From an uncultured Eggerthellaceae bacterium (GTDB lineage Bacteria > Actinomycetota > Coriobacteriia > Coriobacteriales > Eggerthellaceae), in NCBI GenBank assembly GCA_910588095.1, contig CAJUQH010000002.1:124001-188000 (forward strand): a DNA stretch of 64,000 nucleotides, read 5' to 3'. Below the pieces are notes generated by a model, which ran no database searches, had not been told where the DNA came from, and was given only the letters and a program-made list of their open reading frames with translations. Made by a program: the position numbers and the translations under genes. Positions 62,075 to 64,000 of the stretch are shown here, in pieces; position 1 is the stretch's first letter, and each line of letters begins with the position of its first letter.

Positions 62075-63085
62075 ATGGCACTCCCCCACCCTTTGAAACC
62101 CGACCTTGCCTGGGTGCAGCGCATCGGCATACCCCGCGCGCTGCTGTACTGGCGCTACGGCGAGCTGTGGGAGGCGTTCTTCCGCGGCCTGGGACGCGAG
62201 GTGGTGCTGAGCCCCGAGACCGACAAGGCCATCGTCGAGGAAGGCAACGCGCGCTCCATCGACGAGTGCTGCCTGGCCTCGAAGGCCTACATGGGCCATG
62301 TTGACGCGCTGAAGGGCCGCTGCGACGCCGTGTTCGTGCCCAGCTACGCCAGCTGCCACCCCCACGCCGGCTTCTGCACCAAGTTCCAAGGGCTGCCCGA
62401 CCTGGTGCGCAACACCTTCCGCGACGACGGGCTGGACGTGGTGTCGCTGCTGGTGAGCGACATCCGCGACAAGAAGGGCACCGAGCGCGCCGTAGTCGAG
62501 CTGGGCATGCGCCTGGGCGCCACCGCCAAGCAGGCCAAGGCCGCCTACGCCGCCGGGCTGCACGCCCAGAAGGCCGCCGACAAGCGCCGCGCCGCCGCCC
62601 AGGCCGTCGCGCTGCAGGACCTGGCGCGCCGCAGAACCGCTGCCCAGGCGTCGGGCGGGCCTGCGCCGTTGGGCATCCTGTTCGTGGCGCACCCCTACAT
62701 AAGCCACGACAGCTACCTGTGCGGCTCGATGGCCGAGGCCTTCGAGCGCATGGGCGCCACGCTGGTGCTGGCCGACGAGACGCCCCACGACCGCGCCTAC
62801 AAGCGCAGCTTCGACTTCTCGCGCACGCTGCCCTGGGTGGCCAACCGCGAGCTCATAGGCTCCATCCTCATGCTGCGCGGCCAGGTGGACGGCATCGTGC
62901 TGGTGAGCGCCTTCCCCTGCGGGCCCGACTCCATGACCGACGACGCCATCATGCGCTACGTGCAGGGGCTGCCCATATTGAACCTGACCATCGACGCGCA
63001 GAGCGGCACCGCCGGCGTGGAGACGCGCATAGAGAGCTTCGTCGACATCCTGCGCTACCAGAAGCTGGGAGGCTACGTTGGCTGA
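62075..63085 (+). CDS. Acyl-CoA dehydratase activase-related protein (DUF2229)
   Basis: A 336-residue protein. IGIPRALLYWRYGELWEAFFRGLGREVVLSPETDKAIVEEG and the cysteine pair in SIDECCLASKAYMGHV match the DUF2229 domain found beside or fused to BadF/HgdC-type activators of 2-hydroxyacyl-CoA dehydratases. CHPHAGFC, LFVAHPYISHDSYLCGSMAE and VLVSAFPCGPDSM add conserved cysteines, possible Fe-S ligands. The ATPase (actin-like) part of such activators is absent. ATG 62075 has AGGA upstream; the frame is open from 61946. The next gene starts in its last codons. Function beyond the family is unknown. Confidence 0.82.
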   Translation: MALPHPLKPDLAWVQRIGIPRALLYWRYGELWEAFFRGLGREVVLSPETDKAIVEEGNARSIDECCLASKAYMGHVDALKGRCDAVFVPSYASCHPHAGFCTKFQGLPDLVRNTFRDDGLDVVSLLVSDIRDKKGTERAVVELGMRLGATAKQAKAAYAAGLHAQKAADKRRAAAQAVALQDLARRRTAAQASGGPAPLGILFVAHPYISHDSYLCGSMAEAFERMGATLVLADETPHDRAYKRSFDFSRTLPWVANRELIGSILMLRGQVDGIVLVSAFPCGPDSMTDDAIMRYVQGLPILNLTIDAQSGTAGVETRIESFVDILRYQKLGGYVG

Positions 63086-64000
63086 CACACCGCAAAGCCC
63101 CGCCCCCGCCGCGCACGGCCAGCTGGCGGCCAAGGCCGCCGACAGCACCGTGGCCCACCCCTTGGGCGCCCTCGAGCGGGCGCGCGTGGTGGTGAGCCCG
63201 GCCACGGGCCGCCGCGCGAGCCTGTGGGAGAAGCGCCGGCGCAAGCGGCGCGACAAGCACCGTTCCGCGAAGAAGTGCGCCTTCTTCCGCTACTGCTACT
63301 ACGACCCGGCGTTCAAGTACTTCATCGAGCAGGCGCTCGGCGCCGAGTACGTGGCGCTGCCCGCGTCCACCAAGCAGACCATCGAGGCGGGAGCCCAGCA
63401 CTCGAGCGACTACGTGTGCACGCCGTTCAAGCACATCCTGGGCGACTACATCGAGGCGCTGGATGCCGGGGCCGACGTGCTGGTGCAGTTCGGAGGGCCG
63501 TGCCGCCTGGGCTACTACGGCGAGCTGCAGGAGCGCATCCTGCGCGACATGGGCTACGAGTTCGACATGCTCAACTTCTCGGTGGACATCGAGGAGGGCG
63601 CCATCGGCTGGGCGAAGCAATGCATGAAGGTGGTCAACCCCAACGTGCGGGTGGGCGCCGGGCTGCTGAAGCTGGCCTCGTGCGCCAACATGGTGGTGAA
63701 GCTCGATGCCGCCCGCGACTTCTACCTGGCCAATGCCGGGTTCGAGCGCGAGAGGGGCAGCTTCGCGCGGGTGTGGGAGTCGTACCTGGAGGCCCTGCGC
63801 GCCGCCACGGCCGACCGCGACGTGAACAACGCCTACCGCGAGGCCATGGACGCCTTCCGCGCGCTGCCCATCGACAAGCCCGCCGACCCCATCCGCATCG
63901 GCGTGGTGGGCGAGATGTTCACCGCCATCGACGAGCGCAGCAACCTAGAGCTTGACTCCAAGCTGCTGGCCATGGGGGTCGAGGTTCACCGCATGATGAA
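63078..64000 (+). CDS. 2-hydroxyacyl-CoA dehydratase subunit-like protein, C-terminus cut by window edge
   Basis: A frame starting with TTG at 63078 (GGGAGG five to six bases upstream) overlaps the previous stop by 8 bases and stays open to the window end (307 codons). It begins (M)ADTPQSPAPAAHGQLAAKAA, then has KKCAFFRYCYYDPAFKYFIE, GGPCRLGYYGELQERILRDMGYEFDMLNFS and LKLASCANMVVKLDAARDFY. These cysteine-bearing stretches fit the 2-hydroxyglutaryl-CoA dehydratase D-component fold as found in the C-terminal part of large activase fusions. Together with the preceding gene it looks like a split version of that module. The N-terminal ~50 residues are a low-complexity extension. Confidence 0.75.
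   Translation, partial: MADTPQSPAPAAHGQLAAKAADSTVAHPLGALERARVVVSPATGRRASLWEKRRRKRRDKHRSAKKCAFFRYCYYDPAFKYFIEQALGAEYVALPASTKQTIEAGAQHSSDYVCTPFKHILGDYIEALDAGADVLVQFGGPCRLGYYGELQERILRDMGYEFDMLNFSVDIEEGAIGWAKQCMKVVNPNVRVGAGLLKLASCANMVVKLDAARDFYLANAGFERERGSFARVWESYLEALRAATADRDVNNAYREAMDAFRALPIDKPADPIRIGVVGEMFTAIDERSNLELDSKLLAMGVEVHRMM

Overview
The window looks like a chromosomal segment of a high-GC anaerobic actinobacterium of class Coriobacteriia, most likely family Eggerthellaceae (Slackia/Eggerthella/Gordonibacter relatives). Supporting signs are the strong GC bias at third codon positions, a complete arginine deiminase (ADI) operon, a ferredoxin-dependent 2-oxoacid oxidoreductase, a flavodiiron protein, 2-hydroxyacyl-CoA dehydratase-type genes and a Veg protein. 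The genus cannot be settled from sequence alone. Most of the window is ordinary core genome.

Layout. 1-16 kb: a secreted double-psi-barrel protein, recN, uvrB, coaE, rpsA, a TSCPD protein, glnB-amt (with a GlnR-type box upstream of amt), veg, tRNA-Ala, a Nudix hydrolase, a UPF0210 protein and a large secreted repeat protein. The repeat protein carries an exact 291-bp internal duplication and REP-like palindromes read in frame. 16-22 kb: a FtsX-type ABC exporter with a VanR/VanS-like two-component system. 22-30 kb: arcA-arcB-arcC and a YfcC-type exchanger, divergent from a PucR-type regulator. 30-39.5 kb: a minus-strand series of genes with two copies of an [XRE-cupin regulator + acyl-CoA ligase] module around a four-subunit 2-oxoacid:ferredoxin oxidoreductase, ending with a flavodiiron protein and an ATP-grasp protein. 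This could interconvert carboxylic acids, acyl-CoAs and 2-oxoacids.

39.6-42.7 kb is the accessory region and the most unusual part. An intact tRNA-Asp is followed by two small cargo blocks, each closed by another imperfect copy of the tRNA 3' end plus its terminator hairpin. One block holds a HEPN-MNT toxin-antitoxin pair. The other holds a TPR/Sel1-like repeat protein, an AbaSI/PvuRts1I-type modification-dependent endonuclease and a decayed copy of the MNT gene start. No integrase is visible. It looks like a tandem, tRNA-anchored defence mini-island.

42.7-62 kb is translation and protein quality control: thrS, a zinc-ribbon membrane protein, valS, clpX, clpP, tig, tRNA-Leu, sstT, a LysR regulator divergent from an arylamine N-acetyltransferase, and a compact five-gene run (tal-rho-sppA-metG-cysteine hydrolase). 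The window ends inside a pair of genes related to the activator and subunit of 2-hydroxyacyl-CoA dehydratases. Several promoters share an extended -10 of the form TGCTATRNT/TGCTATACT with little sign of a -35.
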